This document shows, piece by piece, positions 26,116-35,085 of a DNA stretch of 64,000 bases. The stretch is from positions 991,501-1,055,500 of the forward strand of contig NZ_CP152019.1 in the NCBI RefSeq assembly GCF_038622445.1, in the 5' to 3' direction. How positions within the stretch are numbered: position 1 is the first letter of the stretch; every line of letters starts with the position of its first letter. The translations under genes and the position numbers were made by a program. The notes under the pieces are model-generated. The model searched no databases. It was not told the DNA's origin and was given only the letters and a program-made list of their open reading frames with translations. The stretch comes from Sporosarcina sp. FSL K6-1522. Its GTDB lineage: Bacteria; Bacillota; Bacilli; Bacillales_A; Planococcaceae.

Positions 26116-27000
26116 TCAGTATCTCTTTTGAAATTTATGTCGAATGACGATGGCAGTCGAGTTTAATAGGAGCAGGGCTACGAGTAAAACGATAATCGTT
26201 GCAGCTGCTAAGTTTGCATATTCCGCAGTGAGTGAAGAATCGAGTGTCCAATAGTAGATTTGCATAGGTAGCACCGTGAATTTATCGAAAATGCTTCCTG
26301 GGAAAGGTAGCAACAACGCTGGAATACCAATGACGACTAATGGAGCTGTTTCACCGATTGCACGTGATAGCGATAAAATGGCGCCTGTTAGAATACCTGG
26401 AAGCGCAACGGGTAAGATAATGCTTTTAATCGTTTGCCATTTAGTAGCGCCCATACCGAAGGATGCTTCACTTAAATGGTTAGGAACAGCTCGAATTGCT
26501 TCTTGGCTTGCGACGATGACGATAGGAAGGATAAGGAGCGCCATTGTTAAGCCGCCTGCTAAGACGACGTTCCCGAAATGTAAAGCTCGGACAAAAACGG
26601 TTAATCCTAAAATCCCGTAAACGATAGAGGGAACACCTGCTAGGTTGGCGATGTTCGTTTGAATGATTGCCTGTACGCGCCCTTTTTTTGCATATAATTC
26701 TAAGTAAATGGCTGTCCCGACACCTAAAAACATGGTGACGGGGGCAACGACGAGCATGAGCCAAAATGTACCAAGAATGGCACCCATGATTCCTGCACGT
26801 TCAGGTTGGGTAGATAGTTTACCTGTGAGAAAATCCATGTTGACCCAACCAATTCCTTGCGACACCACGCGGTAAATTAAGATGGAAAGTACAACGAGAC
26901 CAAAAAGCGTAGAAGCTAGGAAGATGAACTTCGAAACGGTATTGAGCAGCAATCGGGCATTCATTCTTCTAGTTAGGCTGCTAGGACTTGCTTGCTGCAT
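26116..27000 (-). CDS. pstA: Phosphate ABC transporter permease PstA
   Basis: Second membrane subunit of the high-affinity phosphate importer. About six transmembrane helices and the ABC importer loop EASFGMGATKWQTIKSI. 294 residues from ATG 27000, 9 nt after AGGGAGG; a longer start at 27042 would overlap pstC and is rejected. One base separates it from the pstC stop, so coupling is likely. Ends 6 bases from the palindromic repeat. Confidence 0.95.
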   Translation of the reverse strand: MQQASPSSLTRRMNARLLLNTVSKFIFLASTLFGLVVLSILIYRVVSQGIGWVNMDFLTGKLSTQPERAGIMGAILGTFWLMLVVAPVTMFLGVGTAIYLELYAKKGRVQAIIQTNIANLAGVPSIVYGILGLTVFVRALHFGNVVLAGGLTMALLILPIVIVASQEAIRAVPNHLSEASFGMGATKWQTIKSIILPVALPGILTGAILSLSRAIGETAPLVVIGIPALLLPFPGSIFDKFTVLPMQIYYWTLDSSLTAEYANLAAATIIVLLVALLLLNSTAIVIRHKFQKRY

Positions 27001-27001
27001 G

Positions 27002-27958
27002 TTAATATTCCTCCCTAAATTTACGTGAAACCGCTCTTGCAATCATATTCATCACTAATGTGAAAACAAATAGAGTCATAGCGACTGCATATAGGCTGTA
27101 GTAGACCGTCGATCCAGCGGCTGCATCGCCACCTGTTACTTCGACGATATAAGCTGTCATCGTTTGCATGGATTGCGTAATGTCGAACGTGAAGTTTTTT
27201 GTACTACCACTCGCAATGGTCACAATCATCGTCTCGCCAATCGCACGTGAAATACCTAGCACGAAAGAAGCGATAATACCAGATAGAGCGGCAGGGATGA
27301 CGACTTTTCTCGTCACTTCTAATTTTGTTGAACCTAACCCAAGCGCACCTTCACGCATTGAATTGGGAACAGCACTCATGGCATCTTCTGATAAAGAAGC
27401 AATCATTGGAATGATCATGATTCCCATGACGATACCGGGGCTTAAAATATTCGTTGCCTGCAGGCTCGGAATCAATTCGCGTAGCAGCGGCGTAACGAAA
27501 GTAAATGCGAAAAATCCATAAACAATCGTTGGGATACCCGCCAATATTTCTAAGAGCGGTTTAAATACTTTGCGCACACGATCTGATGCGTATTCGCTTA
27601 AGTAGATGGCAGTCATTAGTCCGATGGGAACAGCAACGACCATAGCAATAAGGGATGAAGTGATGGTACCCATGATAAGCGGTAGTACACCGAATTCAGG
27701 TGTTTGGCTTAACGGTTTCAACACCGTTCCTGTAAAGAAATCGACAATCGGAACACGCTTGAAAAATTCGATGGTTTCCGATAACAATGTATAAATAATC
27801 CCGACAGTTGTGAGGACAGAGACGGAAGCGATTAAAAAAAGAAAGAAGGGAATCGATTTTTCAAAGAGTTCTTTGATATTTCTCGATTGCCTTTTTTGTT
27901 CCATTAATTCCCGAACGTTCACATTTTTTTCAGTCGTTGGATTGTTGTTTGTAGGCAT
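27002..27958 (-). CDS. pstC: Phosphate ABC transporter permease PstC
   Basis: First membrane subunit of the Pst importer. Six predicted helices; importer loop EGALGLGSTKLEVTRKV; NodB-free, standard PstC layout with a hydrophilic N-terminal tail of about 45 residues. 318 residues from ATG 27958, about 9 nt after AAGGAGTG. Follows pstS after a stable hairpin. Confidence 0.95.
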   Translation of the reverse strand: MPTNNNPTTEKNVNVRELMEQKRQSRNIKELFEKSIPFFLFLIASVSVLTTVGIIYTLLSETIEFFKRVPIVDFFTGTVLKPLSQTPEFGVLPLIMGTITSSLIAMVVAVPIGLMTAIYLSEYASDRVRKVFKPLLEILAGIPTIVYGFFAFTFVTPLLRELIPSLQATNILSPGIVMGIMIIPMIASLSEDAMSAVPNSMREGALGLGSTKLEVTRKVVIPAALSGIIASFVLGISRAIGETMIVTIASGSTKNFTFDITQSMQTMTAYIVEVTGGDAAAGSTVYYSLYAVAMTLFVFTLVMNMIARAVSRKFREEY

Positions 27959-28001
27959 TCTGCAGAGCACTCCTTCTAACATATGGATAGTAATAGAATA
28001 T

Positions 28002-28042
28002 CCGCCTTGAGCCCGTGGCAGTGATAAAGGGGCTCAAGGCGG
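28002..28042. promoter_or_regulatory. Stable hairpin between pstS and pstC
   Basis: 13-bp stem CCGCCTTGAGCCC/GGGCTCAAGGCGG with no T run on either strand. Such hairpins protect the upstream pstS transcript or attenuate, giving more binding protein than permease (inference). Confidence 0.65.
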
Positions 28043-28086
28043 TGATAAACAACAGATGCCAGCTTGCTTGCAATTAGACTTCGCTC

Positions 28087-29073
28087 TTACTTCAAGCCGT
28101 TTAAAAAGTCGACGTTCTCTTTTGCTTCTGCTTCAGGAATCGGTGCGAATCCTGTTTCACCTGCAAACGTATTGACATTGTTCATTGCGTAAATTGCGTA
28201 ATCGAGTACTTGTGGCTTACTTTTCGCGTTGTCTACGTTCAAGTACGTGAAGACTGGGCGAGTGAAGTCGGCATAGTCGCCGTCTTCTGCAATTGTGTCA
28301 AGTGATGGCTCGACTGCGCCATTTCCGAAGTCTACATGAACCGCTGCTAGTTTGTCTTTGTTGTTGACGTAGTAACCAAATCCGAAGAAGGCAATGCCAT
28401 TCTTGTCTTCAGATACTAATTTTACAAGTGTTGAATAGTCTTGTTGCAGATTAACGTTGCTAACTAGGTCTTGTTTATCGAGAATACTTTCATAGAAAAA
28501 CTCATACGTTCCGTGGTTTTCGTTCGGTCCCATTGGGTTGATCTTTTCTGCTGGCCAGTCTGGATTGATGTCAGACCATTTTTCAACGCCACCGTCTGCT
28601 TTGAAAATGCTAATCAGTTGTTCAGGTGTCATTTCTTTTGCCCAATCATTGTCTTTGTTGATAACGAAAGTTAAGCCATCTAGAGCTACTTTCAATTCTT
28701 TGACTTCCATATTCAATGCTTCTGCTTCTGCTGTTTCTTCGTCTTTGATTTGACGTGAAGCGTCATTGAAGTCTGTGCCATTTTCCACTAGGAACTTCTT
28801 GAATCCTGCGCTTGTACCTGCACGACTCACTTCGACAGAAACATTTTCTTGTTCGTTTAGCATATATTCTTCAGCGATTCGTGCCATTAACGGGTAAACA
28901 GTTCCCGATCCGTCGATAGTGACACTGCCTTCTAAATCAGCTGCTTCTTCTGTATTGTTATTGCTGTCATTCTCTTCGTTGTTTTTCTCTTTCCCTGAAT
29001 CCGCCCCACATGCTGCAGTGATTATTGCGAGTGCAGCCACTACTAGGAACAAAAGATACTTTTTAAAATTCAT
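28087..29073 (-). CDS. pstS: Phosphate-binding lipoprotein PstS
   Basis: Extracellular phosphate receptor of the Pst importer. Signal peptide with lipobox ITAAC near residue 22, an acidic Asn/Glu linker, then VTIDGSGTVYPLM (phosphate loop), SRAGTSAGFKKF and NENHGTYEFF. 328 residues. AGGGGAGG precedes the ATG. It is first gene of the pstS-pstC-pstA unit and has its own PhoP box. Confidence 0.96.
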   Translation of the reverse strand: MNFKKYLLFLVVAALAIITAACGADSGKEKNNEENDSNNNTEEAADLEGSVTIDGSGTVYPLMARIAEEYMLNEQENVSVEVSRAGTSAGFKKFLVENGTDFNDASRQIKDEETAEAEALNMEVKELKVALDGLTFVINKDNDWAKEMTPEQLISIFKADGGVEKWSDINPDWPAEKINPMGPNENHGTYEFFYESILDKQDLVSNVNLQQDYSTLVKLVSEDKNGIAFFGFGYYVNNKDKLAAVHVDFGNGAVEPSLDTIAEDGDYADFTRPVFTYLNVDNAKSKPQVLDYAIYAMNNVNTFAGETGFAPIPEAEAKENVDFLNGLK

Positions 29074-29133
29074 TCGAATTGTCCTCCCCTAAAACGGATC
29101 TATTTTTGTGAAAGATGTTCTCTTTCTATTGTT

Positions 29134-29187
29134 AGTATAAGTGTTGAATGTAAATAGAGTATGATGAAAGTGTAAAGGGTTTGTAAA
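29134..29187 (-). promoter_or_regulatory. PhoP box and -10 of pstSCA
   Basis: On the minus strand TTTACA half-sites occupy 29182-29187, 29171-29176 and 29149-29154, i.e. 11-bp steps with one degenerate position at 29160. Nine bases further is the -10 TATACT (29134-29139). Confidence 0.8.
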
Positions 29188-29204
29188 CATTAAGTTTAAT
29201 AAAT

Positions 29205-29234
29205 AAAAAACCATCCTTGGCTACAAGGATGGTT
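29205..29234 (-). terminator. Terminator of pstB
   Basis: AACCATCCTTG/CAAGGATGGTT stem with 4-base loop; on the minus strand it is followed by T6. It separates pstB from pstSCA, making them distinct units. Confidence 0.85.
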
Positions 29235-29239
29235 GCAAA

Positions 29240-30058
29240 TCAACCGAAACGACCGTTAATGTAGTCGTTTGTCAGTGGGTCAGTAGGGTTATTAAAGATG
29301 GTAGATGTTCGATCACATTCGACAATTTCACCGTTTAGGAAAAAGGCGGTGCGGTCTGAAATTCTTGCTGCTTGCTGCATGTTGTGTGTGACGATTGCGA
29401 TGGTGACATCATTTTTAATAGCATCGATGAGCTCTTCCACTTTATGTGTCGAAACGGGGTCGAGAGCAGATGTAGGCTCATCCATTAGAATGACTTCGGG
29501 ATCGACTGCTAGGCAGCGAGCGATGCAAAGACGTTGTTGCTGTCCGCCAGAAAGTCCGTAAGCACTTTTGTGGAGGCGATCTTTTACTTCATCCCACAGG
29601 GCGGCTTTACGTAAGCTGTCTTCGACAATGATATCGAGTGTTGCTTTGTTGCGGATACCGTGGATTTTCGGACCGAATGCCACATTTTCATAGATTGATT
29701 TTGGAAATGGGTTTGGTTTTTGGAACACCATGCCGACTTTTGAGCGTAACAGTTCAACAGGCATTGCTTTGCCAAGAATATTGTTGCCTTGGAATGTTAG
29801 GTTGCCAGAAATCGTGACATCGGGTACAAGTTCAACCATGCGATTGAGCGTTTTTAGATAAGTGGATTTCCCGCAGCCGGAAGGACCGATGATAGCTGTC
29901 ACTTCTTTTTCATTGATGGAAAGATTTATATTTTTTAATGCGTGTGATGAGCCATACCAAAGGTTCAAGCCATTTGTTTCATAGACGGGTTTGTGCCAAT
30001 TTGTATTTTCCATTACATGCAATTTCGTTTCTTCTTTACGTTCCATTAGTACTGTCAT
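29240..30058 (-). CDS. pstB: Phosphate ABC transporter ATPase PstB
   Basis: Energises phosphate uptake. Walker [10 protein letters not shown], signature [15 protein letters not shown], Walker [14 protein letters not shown] and switch His in VTHNMQQA. 272 residues; the extra about 20 residues at the N-terminus precede the ATPase fold. ATG 30058 follows CGGAGGATACTC. Unusually it lies upstream of pstSCA as its own unit, bounded by a PhoP box and a terminator. Confidence 0.95.
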   Translation of the reverse strand: MTVLMERKEETKLHVMENTNWHKPVYETNGLNLWYGSSHALKNINLSINEKEVTAIIGPSGCGKSTYLKTLNRMVELVPDVTISGNLTFQGNNILGKAMPVELLRSKVGMVFQKPNPFPKSIYENVAFGPKIHGIRNKATLDIIVEDSLRKAALWDEVKDRLHKSAYGLSGGQQQRLCIARCLAVDPEVILMDEPTSALDPVSTHKVEELIDAIKNDVTIAIVTHNMQQAARISDRTAFFLNGEIVECDRTSTIFNNPTDPLTNDYINGRFG

Positions 30059-30112
30059 GAGTATCCTCCGTTCGATGTAGGAGTTATTTTTGAACTGCTC
30101 TACTCTTTCTTT

Positions 30113-30166
30113 ATAGTAACGGAGGATTGTTGAGGGTGTGTGAAGGGAATGTTAAGAGTTTGTAAA
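30113..30166 (-). promoter_or_regulatory. PhoP box and -10 of pstB
   Basis: Four half-sites on the minus strand, TTTACA (30161-30166), TTAACA (30150-30155), TTCACA (30139-30144) and TCAACA (30128-30133), each 11 bases apart. Nine bases further is TACTAT (30113-30118) as -10. Textbook PhoP recognition geometry. Confidence 0.88.
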
Positions 30167-30210
30167 GAGAGGGATGAATAAAAGATAAGTATTAGACATA
30201 GTGTCCCATT

Positions 30211-30310
30211 GAACGTCGCTTCGACGTTAGGGATGCCTTTCGCCATAAGCCAGGCTGCTTCGCTGTCAGTCTTATGGCTTCGGCTACCCCATTTAAGGCG
30301 TCTGCGCTTG
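30211..30310. repeat. Structured intergenic repeat element
   Basis: Contains hairpins AACGTCG/CGACGTT and CCATAAG/CTTATGG, and the motif CTTATGGCTTCGGCTACCCC. It resembles dispersed non-coding repeats of Bacillales intergenic regions (recall, not a search). No ORF with a ribosome binding site. Confidence 0.5.
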
Positions 30311-30350
30311 ATTTGTCCATTGGACCTTGAATAGGCTTGAAAAATGGATT

Positions 30351-30791
30351 TTATTCAAAAATATAATGTAAGGCTTTGACGGCTTGGTCGACGGTTTCGA
30401 CGGTGGCGTTTGCTTTGCGTGATAGTTCTTTGAGTGCGTGATGATGTGCTTCTTGGCGAATGAGGATGAGTGGTTTGCCAAATGCGATGGCGGCGCTTGC
30501 GTCCATTGCTGTGTTCCATTGTTTGTATTTTTCGCCGAAAAGTGCGATGACGAGATCGGCTTTCTTCATTAAAAGCTCCGTACGTAAATTATTGAAGCTG
30601 GATGCGGCAGCGTCTTTGAAGATGGCGTCTGGCTGTTTGCCTAAAATGTCTTCGCCGATATTGTCGGATCGGTCATGGTCTTCCATTGGGCCGACGAAGT
30701 CGATCGGCAAGTTCAATGCTGCCACTTTTAGCTTCACTTCCTCACGCCATGAACTGTGGATTTCGCCTGCTAAGTAAACGGTTAATCTCAT
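30351..30791 (-). CDS. YtoQ-family protein
   Basis: 146 residues, matching the Bacillus YtoQ family of uncertain function with a nucleoside 2-deoxyribosyltransferase-like fold: YLAGEIHSSWREE at the N-terminus, GPMEDHDRSDNIGE, and DLVIALFGEKYKQWNTAMD, with a DASAAIAFGKP loop. Such folds bind nucleotides or ADP-ribose-like ligands, but no activity can be assigned. ATG 30791 is 9 nt after AAAGGAGG. Divergent from the amidohydrolase gene. Confidence 0.85.
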   Translation of the reverse strand: MRLTVYLAGEIHSSWREEVKLKVAALNLPIDFVGPMEDHDRSDNIGEDILGKQPDAIFKDAAASSFNNLRTELLMKKADLVIALFGEKYKQWNTAMDASAAIAFGKPLILIRQEAHHHALKELSRKANATVETVDQAVKALHYIFE

Positions 30792-30880
30792 CTGTAAATT
30801 CCTCCTTTGATTCAATAGCTTCATTGTAGCAGAACATTGCCCGAAAGTTTAGAATAGTACTAGAGATAGGGGGATTTGAG

Positions 30881-32449
30881 ATGAAAACATTATGGCAAAA
30901 CGGTACGTTGTATACGATGGAACAAGAAGGTAGCAAGGTAGAGGCGTTGTTGACGGAAAGCGGTAAAATTGTTGCGACTGGCACATATGACGAGTTGCAA
31001 GGACAGGCAGATGAGGAAATCGATTTAGGTGGGGCTGTTTTGTATCCAGGGTTTATCGACAGCCATATGCATATGATTGGGCATGGAGAGAAGTTGTTGA
31101 GTTTGGATTTATCCAAAGCGGCGTCGGCTGATGAGATGATGGACATGTTATTAGGTGCGCATAAGGGCTTGGGGGCGGATGAGTGGTTCGTGGGGGAAGG
31201 TTGGAATGAAAACAACTTTCCAGATAAAAAGATCTTCACACGTCATGAATTGGATCAGGTGACGGCTGCGCCAATGCTATTGAAACGGACATGTAGACAT
31301 GTGCTACTTGTGAATTCAAAAGCACTGGAGCTTGCGGGTATTACGAAGGATACGCCGGATCCAGAGGATGGTGTCATTGTTCGGGATGCGAATGGGGAAG
31401 CGACGGGTTTATTGCTTGAAGGTGCGCAGGATCTTGTATTGAATGTTGCCCCTGAACCGACGGAACAATCGTTGACACGTGCGTTGCGCAAGTCTGTTGA
31501 TGATTTGTTGGCGCTTGGTTTGACGGGTGCCGTGACGGATGACCTTGGTTATTACGGGGATTATCGTAATCCGTTGCAAGCGTTTAAAAATGTCATTGGA
31601 GAAGAGAAGAAATTTCGTGCGCATTTGCTTCGAAGGTCGACGGTTTTTGCGCAGTTGATGGCGGATGCAGCAACGTATTGTGAACCGTGGATTGATCCGG
31701 GGGAGATGAAGTTTTTCATTGACGGAGCGTTGGGCGGAAAGACAGCGTTGTTGAGTGCACCTTATGCAGATACGCCTGAAACATCGGGGATGACGGTGTT
31801 GACGGATGAGGAAATTGATGAGCTTGTGAAGCTTGCTCGGGAGCATGGTGAGGCGATTGCTGTCCATGTGATTGGGGATGGAGCAACTGAAAAAGCGTTG
31901 GATGCTATCGAGAAATATCCGGTGCCAGAGGGCAAGCGTGATCGTTTGATTCATGTCAATGTGTTGCGTGATGATTTGGTGGAGCGTATGGAGAAGTTGC
32001 CGGTGATTCTGGATGTGCAACCGATTTTTGTGTCGTCTGATTTTCCATGGGTGATGGATCGACTGGGAGAAGAGCGCTTGGGTTGGGCTTATGCTTGGAA
32101 AAGGTTGCTGGATCACGGGTTTATTTGCGGTGGTGGATCTGATGCGCCGGTGGAAGAGGTGGACCCGTTACTTGGTATCTATGCGGCAGCGACGCGTCGA
32201 AAACCAGGTGAGACACATGACGGTTATTTGCCGCATGAGAAGCTGAGTCGCTTTGAGGCGGTTGGTTTGTTTACAACGGGCAGTGCAGCGACGATTGGTA
32301 AGGCGGATGTTCGCGGGAAGTTGGCGGTTGGGTTTGACGCTGATTTTACAGTGCTGGACCGGGATTTGTTTGAAGTGGCAGATGAAGAGATTGTGGATGC
32401 GAACGTTGTGATGACGGTTGTGGCGGGAGATGTGATGTATCGGGGGTGA
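30881..32449 (+). CDS. Amidohydrolase, YtcJ-like (Amidohydro_3)
   Basis: Metal-dependent hydrolase of 522 residues. HxH metal motif in GFIDSHMHMIGHG near residue 62, IDGALGGKTALL near 281, His in AVHVIGDGATEKALD, His in LIHVNVL and the metal Asp in GGGSDAPVEEVDPL near 434, with the small beta-sandwich formed by both ends. The substrate (an amide, hydantoin or formamide-like compound) is unknown. RBS GGGGG 8 nt upstream. The 21-bp tandem array begins 13 bases after the stop. Confidence 0.88.
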   Translation: MKTLWQNGTLYTMEQEGSKVEALLTESGKIVATGTYDELQGQADEEIDLGGAVLYPGFIDSHMHMIGHGEKLLSLDLSKAASADEMMDMLLGAHKGLGADEWFVGEGWNENNFPDKKIFTRHELDQVTAAPMLLKRTCRHVLLVNSKALELAGITKDTPDPEDGVIVRDANGEATGLLLEGAQDLVLNVAPEPTEQSLTRALRKSVDDLLALGLTGAVTDDLGYYGDYRNPLQAFKNVIGEEKKFRAHLLRRSTVFAQLMADAATYCEPWIDPGEMKFFIDGALGGKTALLSAPYADTPETSGMTVLTDEEIDELVKLAREHGEAIAVHVIGDGATEKALDAIEKYPVPEGKRDRLIHVNVLRDDLVERMEKLPVILDVQPIFVSSDFPWVMDRLGEERLGWAYAWKRLLDHGFICGGGSDAPVEEVDPLLGIYAAATRRKPGETHDGYLPHEKLSRFEAVGLFTTGSAATIGKADVRGKLAVGFDADFTVLDRDLFEVADEEIVDANVVMTVVAGDVMYRG

Positions 32450-32462
32450 TTTTTGGCGAAGC

Positions 32463-33029
32463 GCGCAATGTGGCATGTGAATCGCGGAATGTGGCATGCG
32501 AACCGCGTAATGCGGGAAGAGAACCGCGCGATGTGGCATGTGAACCACGCAATGTGGGGTGTGAACCACGCAATGTGGCATGTGAACCGCGCAATGTGGG
32601 GTGTGAATCGCGCAATGCGGCATGCGAACCGCGCAATGCGGGAAGAGAACCGCGCAATGCGGGAAGAGAACCGCGCAATGCGGGAAGAGAACCGCGCAAT
32701 GCGGGAAGAGAACCGCGCAATGCGGGAAGAGAACCGCGCAATGCGGGAAGTGAACCGCGCAATGTGGGAAGAGAACCACGCAATGCGGGAAGAGAACCGC
32801 GCAATGCGGGAAGAGAACCGCGCAATGCGGGAAGAGAACCGCGCAATGCGGGAAGAGAACCGCGCAATGCGGGAAGAGAACCGCGCAATGCGGGAAGAGA
32901 ACCGCGCAATGCGGGAAGAGAACCGCGCAATGCGGGAAGAGAACCGCGCAATGTGGGAAGAGAACCACGCAATGCGGCGTGTGGACCGTGCAATGTGGCG
33001 AGTGAACCACGCAAAACGACGTGTGAAGC
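32463..33029 (+). repeat. Minisatellite: 27 tandem 21-bp units
   Basis: Exactly 27 units of 21 bp (567 bp) without an indel. Consensus begins GCGCAATG, ends GAGAACC, with variable centre CGGGAA, TGGCAT or TGGGGT. Central units (about 9-23) are nearly identical and the edges diverge, as expected from recent internal expansion. The flanks of each unit, GAACCRCGCAA, are the most conserved. Because 21 is a multiple of three and the unit has no stop, several frames on both strands stay open; I regard these as non-coding. Related units occur at 15868-15930 and 43340-43402. Confidence 0.95.
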
Positions 33030-33080
33030 GCACATAACGAAAACAAGCCTATTGTACGAAGATAGAAAAGGTGATGGAAT

Positions 33081-33965
33081 ATGAAGAATGCGCTTGAAAA
33101 GGCGAAGCGTTGGGTTGAGGAAGAACTAGGAACGGCGGTTGTATCCATGCGGCAATTGCCGGGGAGTACGTCCTCTACCCTGTATGAAATGACAACGATA
33201 AAAGGGGTCGTCGTTTTACGGCAATTGGACAATCAAGAATGGTTGTTGGAAGAGCCAGATGTCGTGCGCCATGAAGCGATGAGTTTACAAAAGGCGTCAA
33301 CTGGCAGATTACTGGCTCCATCTCTCATTGCTTTTGATGAAACAGGAGAAATTAGCGGATTGCCGTCTATTTTGATGACGAAAGTAGAAGGAAGTGTTGA
33401 GTTACAACCCGCTGATTTCGAGAAGTGGGTAGAAGGATTGGCAACAGCGCTTATTGGGATTCACGGGTTGGCGGTGGCGCATTTTCCATGGCAATATGCA
33501 TCTTACACTAGTCGGGATGAGGTAGAAGTTCCTAAGTGGACGAAGAAGCAAGCTGTTTGGCAAGCAGCATTCGACCAATTACAGAGCCCAGTGCCTGATT
33601 TTAAAGAGACGTTTATTCACCGTGACTTTCATCCGGCAAATATTCTTTGGCTGAATGGTGAAGTGAGTGGCATTGTGGATTGGCCAAATGCGTGTCTCGG
33701 TCCGGCGGGCATTGATATAGGGCATTGTCGTGTGAATCTTGCATTGTTGTATGGCGTTGAAGTGGCGGATTTGTTCTTGCGAGCGTATAAAAAGGCGGCA
33801 GGCACTTCATTTCCATATGATTCATATTGGGATATTGTGTCGGCATTTGATTTCTTAGATGGGCCTCCAACTGTTTATCCGGGCTGGGCTTCTTTTGGCG
33901 TGACGGATTTGACAGATGCGATGATGGAAGAGCGGTTGGATGCGTTTGTGGGGAGTTTGTTTTGA
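33081..33965 (+). CDS. Aminoglycoside phosphotransferase (APH)-family kinase
   Basis: Protein-kinase-like small-molecule kinase of 294 residues. Catalytic loop FIHRDFHPANILW near residue 174, metal motif GIVDWPNACLGP near 194. N-lobe Lys is not obvious (VVLRQL suggests Arg). It probably phosphorylates a hydroxylated metabolite such as homoserine, choline or a sugar; no resistance role is implied. AAAGGTG precedes the ATG. It follows the 21-bp array with no terminator between. Confidence 0.88.
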   Translation: MKNALEKAKRWVEEELGTAVVSMRQLPGSTSSTLYEMTTIKGVVVLRQLDNQEWLLEEPDVVRHEAMSLQKASTGRLLAPSLIAFDETGEISGLPSILMTKVEGSVELQPADFEKWVEGLATALIGIHGLAVAHFPWQYASYTSRDEVEVPKWTKKQAVWQAAFDQLQSPVPDFKETFIHRDFHPANILWLNGEVSGIVDWPNACLGPAGIDIGHCRVNLALLYGVEVADLFLRAYKKAAGTSFPYDSYWDIVSAFDFLDGPPTVYPGWASFGVTDLTDAMMEERLDAFVGSLF

Positions 33966-33986
33966 AAAGCGTATATGTGGATGACG

Positions 33987-34013
33987 AAAAAAGATCCGAG
34001 TAGGATCTTTTTT
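33987..34013. terminator. Bidirectional terminator
   Basis: AAAAAAGATCC/GGATCTTTTTT with a 5-base loop, between convergent genes. Confidence 0.85.
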
Positions 34014-34022
34014 CTATGACTG

Positions 34023-34559
34023 TTAAACCAATTTTCTCGCTTTCCATTTATGGTAAAGAACCGCTAGCGAAGTCATGATGGCGGGTATTGTGATAAAGAG
34101 TGAAGCGATAAATACCCAGCTCAAGACGGTTTGTACGCCGCCAGATGTGAATTGCGTGATGAGCCCGAGGATGACGGTGATGGGCAGACATATGCGTGTC
34201 GCTAAAAATACAGACTTGCCTTGCCGCGTTAGCTTATCAATGGAAGATTCCGGGTCGCTGTAAATCGGCTTTGTACCTGGCTTCGCTTTGAATATATGCG
34301 TCCCATAGTCCGAGCAAACATGCTCCCAGCCGCTAACCGCAAATAGCTCAAAGTACTCTGCCTCTTCTCCAGGGGTGAGATCCCGATAATCGATGCTATA
34401 GATCACATCCTCTTTTTCACCTTGCTCCAGTCCATAGCCCATGAATCGCCAGCGTTTTAGATGCCAACCTGCTAATGATTTTTTTCGAAGCTTTTGCATA
34501 TCCTTTGCTTCCTCGAAGGCTAACCCTTTCGACATCATATACTTTGTTTTCGCCATCAT
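34023..34559 (-). CDS. DUF2812-domain membrane protein
   Basis: 178 residues: a soluble DUF2812-like domain (about 25-95; GWHLKRWRFMGYGLEQGE, YSIDYR, FELFAVSGWEHVC) and two C-terminal transmembrane helices (about 118-138, 145-168). Genes of this kind typically follow a PadR repressor, as here, where start and upstream stop overlap (ATGA). Function unknown, presumably under PadR control. Confidence 0.85.
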   Translation of the reverse strand: MMAKTKYMMSKGLAFEEAKDMQKLRKKSLAGWHLKRWRFMGYGLEQGEKEDVIYSIDYRDLTPGEEAEYFELFAVSGWEHVCSDYGTHIFKAKPGTKPIYSDPESSIDKLTRQGKSVFLATRICLPITVILGLITQFTSGGVQTVLSWVFIASLFITIPAIMTSLAVLYHKWKARKLV

Positions 34560-34873
34560 AGATTCCCCCTTTGTAAGCCTCTTTCCGCCAATTGAATCAT
34601 TACTTTTCGACGTTCCATATCTTCTGCTAACATAGTCCGCCCCAATTCAGTCAGGACATACACTTTCCGACGTGAGTCCGAGTCATCGTGCAAAACAATC
34701 AGTTCTTGATCTAACAACTTTTTAATAATGGTATAAAGTGAAGCAGGTCCAATCACAAATACCCCCTTTGTCGTTTCCTCAATTAACCCCATCACCGCAT
34801 AGCCATGCCGCGGTTCGGTCAATGCAGCCATAATGTAAAACATCGAATCCGTGAGTTGTTTTAATGGTTTCAA
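34556..34873 (-). CDS. PadR-family transcriptional regulator
   Basis: 105-residue winged-helix repressor of the small PadR type: FYIMAALTEPRHGYAVM, then GPASLYTIIKKLLDQELIV (recognition helix) and SRRKVYVLTELG (wing), with a short C-terminal helix. Start TTG at 34873 after GGGGGT. Two palindromes just upstream are its probable operators, so it should repress its own two-gene unit. Confidence 0.92.
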   Translation of the reverse strand: MKPLKQLTDSMFYIMAALTEPRHGYAVMGLIEETTKGVFVIGPASLYTIIKKLLDQELIVLHDDSDSRRKVYVLTELGRTMLAEDMERRKVMIQLAERGLQRGNL

Positions 34874-34889
34874 ATGAATACCCCCATTT

Positions 34890-34937
34890 ATATCACTTAG
34901 TGATATGTCTGAAAGTAATATATCATTAAGTGATATA
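34890..34937 (-). promoter_or_regulatory. Paired PadR operators
   Basis: Palindromes ATATCACTtAGTGATAT (34890-34906) and TATATCATTaAGTGATATA (34919-34937), one mismatch in the second. Centres are 30 bp apart, three helical turns. The half-site ATATCA..TGATAT is typical of PadR operators. Confidence 0.8.
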
Positions 34938-35085
34938 GTTTAGCAAGTCATTTTACAAATTGTATACGGAAGTCATGATTTTACGTCAAATCAAACAGTG
35001 ACTGACACTGGAGTCTACTGTAAAGTAACCTGAGCGTTGTTTATGGTAAACTAGACCTAATAAATGCAAAAGGATGGATGACCGG

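Noticed and set aside
31409..32116. 235-codon ORF antisense to the amidohydrolase
   Set aside because: Shadow frame of a strongly supported gene; His/Arg/Ile-rich, no RBS, no domain.
32168..33232. Long ORFs on both strands of the 21-bp array (for example repeated FPHCAVL or REPRNAG)
   Set aside because: Several frames on both strands are open because the period is a multiple of three with no stop; none has a proper RBS or a conserved domain.
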